Origin: Myxocyprinus asiaticus
Lineage: Eukaryota > Chordata > Actinopteri > Cypriniformes > Catostomidae
Reading direction: 5' to 3'
Length of the DNA: 64,000 bases
NCBI RefSeq assembly: GCF_019703515.2
Contig: NC_059382.1
Span: 15,045,001-15,109,000, forward strand
Shown here: piece after piece, positions 32,417 to 44,600 of the stretch
Position numbering within the stretch: the stretch's first letter is position 1
Layout: every line of letters begins with the position of its first letter
Position numbers and translations under genes: made by a program
Notes under the pieces: model-generated
The model's database searches: none
Seen by the model: the letters and a program-made list of their open reading frames with translations, nothing else
Told to the model about the DNA's origin: nothing

Positions 32417-33160
32417 GTATGACTTTCTTCTTAGAAGAATATCTCAGCTCTGTAGGTCCATACAATGCAAGTCAATGGTGGTAATCCACAAGACTCCAGT
32501 GGTTTAATCAATGTATTCTGAAGTGATACAATTGGTTTTGGGTGAGAACAGACCAAAATGTAATTCTTTTTCACTATAAATTTTGAAAGCAATCTCCTTG
32601 GCGATTGTGATTTCAACCTCGATTACACTTCCTATAGCGCATTTAGTGTTTTGCGCATGCGTCAAGCACTAGGTAATGTAATCATGCTTGAAACTATGAT
32701 CATGCCTAGAGACAGCAATGGCAAAAAAAAGTAGTTATATTTTGGTGTGTTCTCACCCAAAACCTATGTATGTTTTTCTTTCTTTTTTTCTTTTCTTTTT
32801 TTTGTAGTATTTGTTATCTTTTAAATTTGATTGTGAAACTTATATGTGCTGCCGTCTTGACCAGGACTACCTGGAAGAAGAGATTGTATTATCTCAATGG
32901 GACCTTCCTGGTTAAATAAAGGATATAAATAAATAAATAAATAATGATTGGATCGCTTCAGAATACATTAATTCAACTACTTTAATGTTGCCTTTGTGTG
33001 TATTTGGACCTTCAGAGTTCTGGCCACCATTCACTGAGATATTCTTCTAAAAATCTTCATTTGTGTTCTGCAGAAGAAAGTAAGTCACACACATCTGGAA
33101 TGGCATGAGGGTGAGTAAATGATAAGTGAATTTTAATTTTTTGGTGAACTTTCCCCTTAA
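32417..33160. mobile_element. TTAA-ended MITE, left end lost, with nested retroelement tail
   Basis: The right end GGTGAACTTTCCCCTTAA with GCATGAGGGTGAGTAAATGA matches 12480-12542. Inner landmarks AGGTCCATACAATGCAAGTC and AAGACTCCAGTGG match the 11811-12542 copy. A segment at about 32772-32945 with a different sequence interrupts it. Confidence 0.75.
32772..32945 (+). mobile_element. 3' tail of a non-LTR retroelement
   Basis: The stretch GTGCTGCCGTCTTGACCAGG, then GGGACCTTCCTGGTTAAATA and a tail of TAAA units (ATAAATAAATAAATAAAT) is the type of 3' end seen in many fish LINE or SINE copies. It interrupts the surrounding MITE and is 5'-truncated. Confidence 0.6.
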
Positions 33161-33315
33161 TATTTAATTAGGAGTGCAAATAGCATCTAACACTATTTGC
33201 ACTTAATGCATAGAAGATGCTTTTTGATGCTATTTACATTTAGTGCAAATAGCATCTGCCTTATTTTATTGACAGAACGGAGGTTGTCTTCATGCTCTAC
33301 CTCAGTTGCAGCAAT
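33161..33315. repeat. Repeat with TGCAAATAGC units
   Basis: AGTGCAAATAGCATCTAACA, TATTTGCACTTAATGC and AGTGCAAATAGCATCTGCC form an inverted and direct arrangement resembling 27398-27470. Confidence 0.5.
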
Positions 33316-33960
33316 GAGGGGCAAATTCACTAAAGAGTAGCACCACTTTTGCATTTGCGTCTTACAGACAACCCGCAATGTATCTTAAAGGACAGTTCAC
33401 CCAAAAATGAAAAATGCAGAATGTTAGCCTCAGTCACCATTTACTATCATTTAACCCTTTTTCATATAATGAAAATTAATGGTTACTGAGGCAGTCCCTA
33501 ACATTCTGCCTAACATCTTATTTTGTGTTTCACAGAACAAGGCTTTTCTTTTTAATTTTTTTTTCTTTTTGCATAAAACTCAAAATGTGTTTCTAGTTCA
33601 AAGAGACAAAAATGATGGAGCGATCACAAATGATGATCAAATGACGGAGAAGAACATTTTAACCAGGTCTATATCCAGGTACGCGGTGTAGTTGAGCATA
33701 CTTTTGGCATTTTAAAGAGCCAATTCAGGTGTCTAGATCTCAGTGATGATATGCTGTACAGTGCCAGTAAAATATAAGATTTTGGTAGTCTTCCACATCG
33801 TCCATAACCTAGCACTCAGAACCGACTTGCAAAATATTGTAGGTGAATTTGGCATGCAAATTGCATTTTTGGGGCATGTCTGCGGTGTTACCTGATTTGC
33901 ATAACTGCTTTATTTAATTGTGTGCTAAAACAGCGCAAACAGCGTGTGTAAATAAACAAG
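33316..33960 (+). pseudogene. PIF/Harbinger-like remnant with an inserted TTAA MITE fragment
   Basis: At 33688-33771 the plus strand encodes VVEHTFGILKSQFRCLDLSD followed by a DMLYSAS segment. This matches the conserved block near the end of PIF/Harbinger transposases (consensus of the form ERxFGxLKxRFRxL). Flanks to 33960 match the remnant at 9525-9957. The piece at 33316-33383 (GGGGCAAATTCACTAAAGAG) looks like the element's outer part, and a TTAA-type MITE begins at 33384 within it. The catalytic region is absent. Confidence 0.68.
33384..33545. mobile_element. TTAA-ended MITE, one end only
   Basis: TTAAAGGACAGTTCACCC opens it; AATGTTAGCCTCAGTCACC and GTGTTTCACAGAACAAGG match the subfamily of 9412-10274. 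The right terminus is missing. Confidence 0.7.
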
Positions 33961-34705
33961 GCTATCAGACTTCATTCATTGTGGTTAATGGTTCACAATA
34001 CAGTGTGTAATGTATGGGGGGGGGGGGGGGGTGGTATCACTCTTTGTGCCAGGGCTTTTTATATTCCTTCCCTGCAGATAAGAGCCAGGAGAGGGCACCT
34101 GTGGAGGGTCACCTCTGCTGAAGGTGAGGGTAGCTTCATTCTACACCCTTCCCCACTGGACTGACTCACAAAGCCTGGAACAACATAGTGACCCACACAC
34201 CCAGGAATGCAGTTATATGCAGAGATCTGAGAATGTGTGAACATGCTCCTGTGGTCTGGATAATGTGTTAATGGAGGCTTTTACATGATGTCACATTGAA
34301 TATTAAACACTTATAGTCATAAGGTATACTGGGCTTTCTCTGCATGACCTCTCATCCATAAAACTGTATCACTGCATCTGCGGAATTCCATGAAGCTACA
34401 CTATTTACAGAAGGTGTAGCAACCATAATAACTCTTTTATTTTTACTTTTTGTATTTGAAATTTCTAAGTTTGTTCCCTCAATTGGTTAGCAGCAATCTT
34501 ATTATATGGCTAGCACCTTTTTACCAGTGTCTGCTTTTCAGAAATTCAGTTAAGACTGCTGAGTTAACACGTCACGTAATCAATATTCATCAGCAAGCTG
34601 AAAAGTTTTATTTTGTGTACATCCACTTTTCAGATCGTTCCTGTGTCCCTCCTGCTTACATGTGCATAAATGCATCATAATGTATTTTTTTGGAATCAGC
34701 AGGGA
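33961..34705. other. No gene seen; G-run at 34016-34031
   Basis: A run of about 16 G is followed by unannotated sequence; no motif was recognised. Confidence 0.5.
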
Positions 34706-35165
34706 CCTCGCAATATAATATTATATCAATATCTGAGTTGCGATACCGTAATATTGCAGTTCTTTATATTTAATGTATTGCAACAAGTGCTGAACTTCCT
34801 ACTTTACTTCATTGTAGATCCATAGAGGTAGCATAGAGTGTAGATATGTCAGTGTCAGTAAAAAATACAACGTGAGGTATTAGAGAATTTTGGTTCCAGT
34901 GTGTTGATCATTACATTAAACCCTTGCAGTCTAGCTGTACGGAAGATCTACAGTATATGGACAACCTTAAAAATTAAAGTAATAGGCTTTTATTCTAAGC
35001 TTGTTCTGAGTTTGCAGTTTGGTCGAATAGAAATAATTCAGTGTTTGTTGACCTAATGTTGCAGTACGTTTCATCTTTTTGCTCACTTGCTGAGTGGTTT
35101 TCCTGAAAATGTTAATGATAAAAATGTTACTAAAAATATTGATACAGTATTGTGAGGTAAATTAT
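34706..35165. mobile_element. TIR element with CCTCGCAATAT ends, degraded
   Basis: The left end GACCTCGCAATATAATATTA and the right end ATACAGTATTGTGAGGTAAA are roughly inverse. The interior contains ATTGCAACAAGTGC and other repeat-like text. The family is not assigned. Confidence 0.5.
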
Positions 35166-35806
35166 CACAATATTTTTAAATATAATTTTCCCCCCACGTT
35201 TAGTATTTTTACGATCACACCCAAGCTGTCTGATCAATGATCTTGTGCAGCATTGTTGTAAATAGCACAGATTGACGCACTGTAACACACAAGTTCCTAT
35301 ACTGTCCAAACAGCAGCCATTATAAAAAATAGCAGAGAATGGCATATTGTGGAGAGATGAAGAGGTGCAAGATGAAGATTTGAAATGGGAAAACAATTAG
35401 AATGTCACAGAGGCAAAGCAACAAATTCACTGAGGGTGTGTTGCAATGTGGGCACGCTTACTTGGCACATCGGTCTGCCAAGTTGTAGGATTTACCTCGA
35501 AGCCTGAGGGTTTTGACATGAAAAGACTTTATCGGCTAGAGAGGACCCTGTGGAGCGCTCCGGGGAGGTTGGCCTTGTTATGGCAATGGAGAGGAGGAAA
35601 TTCACGATGAATGGGTTAGAGAATAAGAGAGGAAGACAAAGAGAAAGGATGAGTGGTCCAAAAACCACAGCCAAGTAGCTGAAACAGAAAGAGAAAGAGA
35701 GAATAGGAGGATGAGGACAATGATGTAAAACCATAGTGTGGAACAGCTGCCTCTGGCATCAGCAGCAGCAGTAGCGATGCCGTCACACTCATGTGGAGAG
35801 GCAGTA
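35166..35806. other. 640 bases without a gene
   Basis: No gene motif. Purine-rich sequence at about 35620-35720 precedes a (CA)n run at 35807-35832. Confidence 0.5.
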
Positions 35807-35859
35807 GACACACACACACACACACACACACATGAAGGGCTTTACTGGTTGTTTCGATC

Positions 35860-37800
35860 AGTGTTACTATCAGAAATAATTAATAATTATTTATTTAGTT
35901 ATTAATTAATATTTAAATTAATTAATTGAATCTAACTCATTAAAACCTCATATGGGGCTCCAGTAAATGTAGTGCGCTATGTTTAGGAGCGGGTTTGGTT
36001 ATTAGCAATAATTAATAATTATCAAAGATAATTATTAATTATTAAAATCAATAGAACATTGATGAGAATCAATGTTAGCTTTTTTAATCCTTTAACAATT
36101 AGCAAAGATAATCACCAATCATTAACATCAATGAAACATTAATTAAAATTAACACTAGCTTATTGATCCTTCAAAATCAGATAATTATCAATTATCAAAA
36201 ATCAATAGAATATTAATAAGGATTAATATTGCCGGGGCACCACCCCGGAATCAGGGACTAATAACCAGATAGTATAACAGTCTCAATATTAGATTGTTTT
36301 CTTAGGAAAATCGACATCCGAAGAATATCGATTTTCGGGAAAAAAACAATGAATGAAGGCTTGAATCCGTGCACTGACATCCCGTCAGCATGACACAGGT
36401 GTATGCAAAACAAACCAAAACACTTCTCTTTGTAATATAACAAAGTTTATTTATGCAGTAATATCAATTAATAATTAATACAATGCAGTCAATAAACTTC
36501 CGACTTATAACTACAAACTAAACAGTGATATGATTAGATATGGAAATCAAAATAATCCTATAACACATGAGGGTGTGTGTGTGTGTGAGAGCGAGTGTGT
36601 GTGTGTGTGTGTGTGTGTGTGTAAGGAGGGATGCACACAAAATGGCGGACGTGACTCTCTTGGAGAGTATGTCACGCGAGACTTCCGGCCAGAGAATATG
36701 GCCGCTAATGTGGGCAGAGAGAAACCAGTCAATGGCGTCTACCAGTTACCGCGTGTATCCGCTTGTACGATAGCTTAGGGACAAAGCTGAGCTTTATCAC
36801 GAAGCTATCTACTAGCCAAAAATGTGTGCGAGAATGTTTGTGAGGGGTCGTGTGTGTGTGTGTGTGGTTAGTACGAGGGAGAGAAAGCAGCTGTTAGTTT
36901 ATCACTCAGAGACGTGGTGGACAGCTCGTAAACCATCCCGCGGTCTTTGATTTTTTAATGGATAAACTCAGTTTGCCAGTCTCACCCACGATGGCGGACA
37001 TGCACAACAGTACAATGTGGTTGGACTACAATACAGCAAATCTCATTCGTGATAATTAATATCCTGAATATTAGCCGCAATGAGCGGACTCGTGGTCCAT
37101 AAACTGTACAAGCAATAACCTTGATACACAAGAATAACACACTATAATATTCTATCTCTGCCCAGACGTAAACCTCTTACTTGAATCGTATGAGGATGTA
37201 GAATGTGTGTTCATCCGTCCTATAACTCCGACTCTGTTTCTCGAGGCTCAGGTGATGACGGGAGGCCGTTTCCTCGCTCTGTCGGTGGGCGGCACGGCTG
37301 CTGATTCTTGGCGGGCTGGCGGAGAAATCAGCGACGTTGACTTGATTGAAGATGGAAGAGAAATCTTTTATCTCTTCACTTCTGCAGGCAAATGGATGAA
37401 GATGCGGATTGCTCAGCGGTCTCCTTCGGATCCGTTAGAGTGTTCGGTGGAACACAAATCTCAACTCGTCCAGCGAGATGGAGATTGTATGGCCACAGTT
37501 TCAAGTCGGACGTTACTTCCTTGTGCCATAGGCTACACCTGAGAGCAGCGATGAGCTGCGTTTAGGCACGGCGAGCAAAGTTGTTGGAAGCAAATCTCGG
37601 AAGCATTTCAGAGGTATTTCTACTCCTGATGATGTCATGGTTGAGGTGCGTTCTGTCATGTGCCTCATTCAATAGGAGTTGAGAGTTCGATCCTTTAGTG
37701 AGCAATACTTCATGTGATTTGTAGTCTGTTTTGGGCTCCCTTTGTTTGATTTTGGTGCGGTTTTTATCAGTAAGATTTATGACTTGGTATGTGGGCCTGA
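35860..37800 (-). repeat. LTR-like repeat block with TAATTA-rich modules (unassigned)
   Basis: The left part has three consecutive diverged modules of about 70 bases (about 36024-36090, 36105-36170, 36177-36232), each with AAAGATAAT-, ATCAATAGAA- and AATATTA-like cores. The stretch is followed by GGGGCACCACCCCGG. On the minus strand AATAAA occurs near 36440 (CTGCATAAATAAACTTTG). The block extends through a (GT)n run (36572-36622) and a second GC-richer part to about 37800. This arrangement is compatible with a retroviral or LTR-retrotransposon long terminal repeat on the minus strand, but I find no internal region and no clear TG...CA boundaries. Confidence 0.4.
36572..36622. repeat. (GT)n microsatellite, interrupted
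   Basis: GT runs split by a short GAGAGCGA interruption. Confidence 0.9.
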
Positions 37801-37869
37801 GTTAGGTTTTACGACTGTGTTAGGCCTGCCTTTGTCTTCTATCTGAATACATGAGGCCCAACACACACA

Positions 37870-38125
37870 CTGTATGTTCATATTTCTATTATGGTGGGGA
37901 CCTTCAATTGACTTATGTTGTTTTTATACTGAACTAATGATATTTTCTATTCCCTAACTATACCCCTACTTCTACTCCTAACCCCCACACAAACCGTTTT
38001 GCTTTTTTTTTTTTTTTTCATCAAGGCATTATTTAGTATGTTTATTAAGCTGTTTTCCTTGTAGAGACAGCTGGCTGGTCCCCACAATGCTGGTGATTTC
38101 AGGTTTGCTATCCATGTGTGTGATT
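37870..38125. repeat. GGTGGGGACC repeat, copy 1
   Basis: ATTATGGTGGGGACCTTCAA, CCTAACTATACCCCTACTTC, TTAAGCTGTTTTCCTTGTAG and GGTCCCCACAATGCTGG match the architecture at 48570-48790. It is probably a common fish MITE. Confidence 0.6.
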
Positions 38126-38256
38126 CTATCATTGATGATGTATTGCTTTCTAAATGGGAACACCCCATACAGTTGTGTAAAGGCAAAACACAGTGACTCA
38201 AAACTGAGTTATGACTAAGATCGTGTTTCTTAGACTATGATCTGTCCTATGACAGA

Positions 38257-39793
38257 TAGTGTTGTCACGATACCAAAATTTCAGTAGTCGGTACCGATAC
38301 CAGTGAACTTTCATGATTCTCGATACCAATTTCAATACCACAGTAAAAAATGCAAATTAAGTTTCTCAATTAAGTATGCATTGTGTTTTTAAGTATGACC
38401 CTACTAAAATTAGTTTTTATTTTTTCCCATATTATAATTTTTTCCTTTTTTAAATACATTTTCTAGAACTAGAAAATTCTAAAAATGTTAATAATCCAAA
38501 TGGTGTTTAATCAAATTCTTAAAACTTTTAAAAACATTTTTACAACAATAACGTTTCAACACACCAATGCATTTTAACAACATTTTATTCAGTACAATAG
38601 TACTCTTGTTTGTGAAATAATGATTCATTATTATTATTATTATTATTATCATTGTTACTTATTACATTTACATTTACTTATACATATTTTTTTTTTTTAA
38701 TCCCCTTTTCTCCCAATTTGGAATGCCCAATTCCCACTACTTAGTATGTCCTCGTGGTGGTGCGGTTACTCACCTCAATCCGGGTGGCAGAGGATAAGTC
38801 TCAGTTGCCTCCACTTCTGAGACAGTCAATCCACGCATCTTATCACGTGGCTCATTGTGCACGACACCGTGGAGAATCCCAGCATGTGGAGGCTCATGCT
38901 ACTCCGCGATCCACACACAAATTACCACGCGCCCCACTGAGAGGGAGAACCACTAATCGTGACCACAAGGAGGTTACCCCATGTGACTCTACCCTCCCTA
39001 GCAACCGGGCCAATTTGGTTGCTTAGGAGACCTGGCTGGAGTCACTCAGCACACCCTGGATTCGAACTCACGACTCTAGGGGTGGTAGTCAGCGTCAATA
39101 CTCGCTGAGCTACCCAGGCCCCCATTAATTTATTATTAATATTACTGCAATGAATATTACATTTTACTATACAGTTGTAATATATTTTGGTTTCAATTTC
39201 TTCAATTTCAAGCATCTAGCTTTTATTTTTAATCGTGCTTTTATTTTGACGGGTGGTTTGCCGGAAGCTTTACTTTCTTCTTCTGATGGATAAACAGTTC
39301 GCTACGTGGCCAAGTGTGATCGTTAAATCACAAATGTTGTGATTTAATTACATTAATATATAGTCTACATGTGCTTCACATTGGACTAGTGCTCTGTTTT
39401 TTTTTAATTTTTTTTATCTCATACAATGTGAATGATTCTCAATGCCAGTGGAGTTTCCAGTGTATGAGTGGTCTGCTTCACACATTCCTTTAAAGTTCAT
39501 ACAGCTCGAATGCAGACTAAGATTGTAGTATTTTGCAGTTTAATAATCACACTAGGACATATCACGATTTTAATTTGATTAATTGTGCATTTCAGTGTAA
39601 AAGGATTAATGGAGCACACACTCAAATAAGCGTGTGAGCATTTAAAAGCAGTCGTGTGTCAGTCTGACAGCATGCTGGGACCGAATGAAGTCGAGGCTTG
39701 GTACTACCGGTACCGCACAAACACTGGTATCGTGACATCTTTTTTTTTTTTTTTTTACCGACTTGGTACCGAAGTAACGGTACTTTTGACAGA
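38257..39793. mobile_element. hAT-like non-autonomous element, split by a SINE
   Basis: The left end TAGTGTTGTCACGATACC (38257) pairs with GGTATCGTGACATCT near 39739, with interior GGTACCGATACCAG and CGGTACCG-type motifs. A further GGTACCGAAGTAACGGTAC lies at 39766-39784. The exact right end is uncertain: GACAGATA at 38251 and GACAGATG at 39788 may be remnants of an 8-bp duplication. A SINE occupies 38686-39123. Confidence 0.65.
38686..39123 (-). mobile_element. tRNA-derived SINE, copy 2 (nested)
   Basis: Same family as 5529-5976. On the minus strand it begins GGGGCCTGGGTAGCTCAGCG, has a B box TGAGTTCGAATCC, and ends in an A-rich tail represented by T-runs at 38690-38700. It lies inside the hAT-like element and is younger than it. 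Confidence 0.88.
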
Positions 39794-39795
39794 TG

Positions 39796-41668
39796 AGTTT
39801 GGCTTAACTCTGCTCATATTACAACAGGGCGTGAACCTCACAGTAACTACAAAATCCACACTAAAGCCAAGTAACTTTGAAGCCATTTTTCTCAGTTTAA
39901 GTCTCAAATCACTACATGTTGCCTTTGTAGGGCAGCATGGACTTACACCAAGCCTAACCCTACCCCTAAAACAAAACAAGATAAAAAATACAAAATAATA
40001 AAAAAAAAAAAAATTTGGGAGGGAGGTTTTTTTCAGATTTAGCTAACTTTCAGGAAAAATTTATCCCACATACACACATACTCTGTTCATTATGCCGAGG
40101 TTAGAATATGCCTAGATATCCTAGATGAATGCATGATTATTTCACCCAGTGTTTGTGACTCACTTTCACTTACAGCCTCAAATTCACCCCTTAATCCTTA
40201 ACACAGCTCATTGCATGAATGATGCGTGTTTGAGGTGTGTATACAGAATAGTGTGTGCAAATGATTGTGTTCTTCCCATCAATGTGGGGCTGCATGTGTG
40301 TAGTGTGTCTGCTGTACCAGGAGCACATGGTCAAGTGGTCAGCAAACTGAAAACAGAAAATTGCTGCCACTTGTTCGAGCCATTGAAATGTGTGTGTGTG
40401 TGTGTGTGTGTGTGTTTGTGTGACAGAATTGGCCAGGTCACAATAGATGGCCAGTTCTTTTGGCTATTGATAATACATTTCCCCATAATGTTCCCGCCCC
40501 TCAAAATAAATACAGTATAAATTATCGTACGATCTGTTCCAAGCAAAAAGCTGTTCCGTAACTATTGATATATTTTGAAGATTTTGGTTCTTTAAAAACT
40601 GGTGCATGCCTGCAGTTTATTGTAAACAATTCTTCAAAATTCTTTGAATTTTTCCAGGACCAGATCTAGAAATATAACATTAGCGGGGCAATGACTTCAT
40701 AAGGGTTAGGGTTAGAGCCATGATGATGCAATTTGATCCTTAACTTCATTTGCACTTGTGGTGTCATAGGTATAATTTGTGTGTGTGGGGGGGATGGGTG
40801 ACAAAGCCCACCCCAGCACCCCCTGAGATCCAGCCCTGAATTGATATGTTGTACAAGTTAAACATTTACCTTGTAAAAATTCCAGGGACAACCTACCGTA
40901 ATAGCCAAATAATCTTTAATGTGCCATAGTTTTCATCTGATCAAGTATTTTAGTCATGGGCCATGAGATGATCAATAGACTTGCCATTGCTATAGCCAAT
41001 TTGACCAACCACGGAGATACACTTCAATTTTCATTCATTTCTTAAGGGTACAGAAAGGCTTTTAGTGCATAACAAGAGACTCTGGTCATTTTCATTTGTT
41101 ATATGCAAGCCAAAAATTTTAGTTGGCTTAAAAATGAAATGAATCGCACCATGCTGTTGACCATTCGCCAAGGACCTTCAAATATTCACAAGCTCTTTGA
41201 ATTCTGAGTGCAAAATCAGATATATTCCAAAGGATAGCTTGAAAAAAAAAAAAAAAATGCTACTCCAATTCAAACAGCAGTGGTAATAGTGTGTGAAGCA
41301 TATAGCACACTCATTTAACCTCCATACCTTTAATCACCAACATTTTCCAATTCATTTCCTTACCCTCTCACCCAAGCCACGCACAGCATGATAAAAACTG
41401 TATATTTACTTAGACATGCAGCTAAAGTGTGTTAATATCACTTCCGTCCAGGAAGGATGGAGATGTTCATATTCATGGTTCATATTTGTATTTATGCATT
41501 ATGCATGAAAATGTTTTAAGTGTTTGAAACCATTAGAATCACATGATTTTATGTAGATTTATGGCTAAATTGATTTAAGCTTTCAAATGTGAAAGTGCAT
41601 AAGACTGAATTAATATTTTAGAGACTATACTACTACTACTAATAATAACAATAATAATAACAATAATA
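39796..41668. other. 1.9 kb without a recognised gene
   Basis: Contains a poly-A run near 39995-40012, a (GT)n run at 40389-40415 and an ATA/ACA-rich run at 41628-41668 (TACTACTACTAATAATAAC). No gene family motif was seen. Confidence 0.5.
40389..40415. repeat. (GT)n microsatellite
   Basis: About 13 GT units. Confidence 0.95.
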
Positions 41669-44600
41669 AAATATAGCTGCAAGCAGCGATGACGGGCCCA
41701 AGTACCATGGGTCCATTTCCACCCGATGGCTTTCGGAAAACAATGCAAGTTGGAAATATGCATTTGGCATTTGACATTATTCTAAACAATTCTGAAGCAA
41801 TTTGGGCAAATATAAGAGGACTATTTTAAAGTCTATTGTAAGAGCCACACTTCCTGCTGCCAGGTGGTGGCGCTATGACCGTGACCCAAAATAGTCACAT
41901 CCATGTGATAAGACCCCAAGAATAAACATACATCTCAATTTTGAGCTAAATTACAAATTGCATATGGAAGATATGTAACAATTCCTGTTTCCCATTTTTC
42001 GCCATTAATTTAATGCCTTGCCATGGCAACACCGTTCGATATATAAAAAATCTGTTCACAATTTAGCATCTTCAATGTCTTGGCATAATGTTATCCCAAA
42101 TGTGATGACAGTCTCATGAATCCCCTAGGAGGAGTATTTAAAAGTTCAGAGACTGCAATATTAAAAAAAATCAAAATGGCCAACTTCCTGTTGGGTGGAG
42201 CTAATAACTATAATTATGAAAGTTGTCTGGCTCGATGAGAGCAATATATGTACCAATTTTGGTGACTGTAGGTGAAAATGGGGGTGCTACAGAGGCCATC
42301 TTACACACCCATTTTAAACCTGTTAACTGTCACTGGCCAACAGGTGGGCCATTTGAGTGTGGCTATAAAACAAATGCTTTGTTTTATATCAAACAATTCA
42401 TCAATGTTCACAAACTTGGTATAAAATTAAAGCTTAAAAACTCAGCTTTCTTCTTTTGCAGTCTGTTTTGCAATTAGAATATTACAGTAAAAGAAAAACA
42501 TTTTAAAATGTTCAAAGAGTGCATTTTTAAACATGCAACATGTGAGCGACTGTGAGTACTTCTGTTTCATGTTCTCTGATTATGATACAATCCAATGTTT
42601 GAAATAAAAATGCATTTCATTGTGAGGGTCCACTGATGAAAATGGACTCAACCATTTTATCCAAAACTTAGAAAATAGGGGGTAAAATGGGGACAAAACC
42701 AGAGTGATCTTCTATTTTTATGTTTTCATGTAATCAAAAATGTCTAATTTCAATAAAATATTGATACTAATTAATTTTTATGCTATCAAAATCAATGTAT
42801 CCCCTATTCTGTGGACTCTTCTGCGTATTTTGAGCCCACCCACACCTTGATCTGTGATTCACAGCCAGAGTTCTCATTCAAAACAGATCAGACACACTGT
42901 GGTATTACCAGATGCGCATTGGCTATTTGCCTGGATCAGTCCGGCCAATAGATCTCTAGTAATGGTTTGACTGGCAGGTCATGCAGGCAATAGTATGAGG
43001 TTTCCATGGTTACATGGCTGGCCTTTCTCAGTTTAGAAAGTGGCATCAACCATGTGATTATTTGGAGCGATCCAGATGAGGGGCTCTGACATCCAAGCTC
43101 TGACATCTTTTTTTCGATGGATCTATGCAAACATACAATGCTTAGGATAAACTAATGTATTTAGTAGAAGTTTCACACAGTTTTGATGAGGAATACTTGA
43201 TGTACAGGCGGGAGCGCATGATCTGCCCGGGCGCTCGGAGCAGCTAACGGGCTAAAGGCTATTACACACCGGTACTCATCTAATGTTCATGCATAAGCAC
43301 ACCTGAGCATTTTATTACTTTATTGCATCATCTAGTGACATAAACCAACTCTTATATAATTTATGGCAGAAAAAAAATATAATATGTTTGTTGAAAATGA
43401 AAATAGTTGCTAGCTACAACTGCTAACAGCACTTTCATTGTAACCAGTTATTTTAGAAGTTATTATAATATTTCTAATCAGGTAAACGTCTTATATAATG
43501 TTATAAAATGTGCAATAAATGTTGTCACTTCACATGTGATTTGAGAGGTGTTTCTAACATTAGTTTTGTTTAGATCCCAAACTTTATATTAGGGGTGGGC
43601 GAAATGACCAAAATCTTATATCATGATATGAGTAATTTTATATCACGATTACGATATATATCACGATATAGTTACTTTTTCAATAAAATTGTATTAGATA
43701 TTAAGCCGTAATTAGATATCATGTCACAATGTGTAATTTTAAGTATTACAGTCAGTGAATTAAATACTTTATAAATGAAAACTACTTCATATTATATAAT
43801 TTTCTCTTTATTTGCAAGTTGACAAATATAGTTAAAGTAAAATATTATTTAAAAAAATCCACATTTCATTCTGATGATGTGCACTAATCTTTTTATTTTA
43901 AGTATTATGCTTATAATTATTGTTATTAGTATTACATTTCCTCAAGAAACTTATCATCTTCTCAAAGCAATGCAACAAAGAAAATAACATATAAATAAAA
44001 AATTATCCATAAATAAACACTTAGTAATTTAGATAAAGAAAATATAAAACATCTGAATGACAATATGGTATGGATGGTTTGTTTCGTGATATCAAACATC
44101 ATTCAAACTGAATTTTAGAAAGGGTTTTGATGTGTATTTTAAAAACCCACATGACATTGAGAGAAACCAGAATGAGTAGTGGGTGTGATCTGTGCTTTTT
44201 CTGTCACTGGAGCACAAATGAAGGGACTGGGATGACTTCAATACTCATGCACACTTGTGTGTTTCAGATTGCGGATACGTGCAACACTCGAACAAAACAC
44301 AGCTGCGCGTTTTTGGATGGGAGGCATGTTTAGAATGCAGGATGAATCTCATCGGGCCGAAGAAGCGGAGTCAGTGACATTTTCTTGCATTCTAGACATG
44401 CTTTTCATCTAATGACACATACAGCTGTCAGTGTAAAACCATGTATTTCATAATTTCTCTCAGTCTCACATGAAGTCCTTACCACTGATAGACACACACA
44501 CATGAATATTTACATACTGTATATCAACATACGTAATGTACAAATCTTGCAAATCACTGTTTTCTGCTCAGTATCACGTTTTCTAAAGCCGAACTAATTC

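Noticed and set aside
37207..37542. 111-codon plus-strand frame in the LTR-like block
   Set aside because: No domain features, and the surrounding block reads as repeat on the opposite strand.
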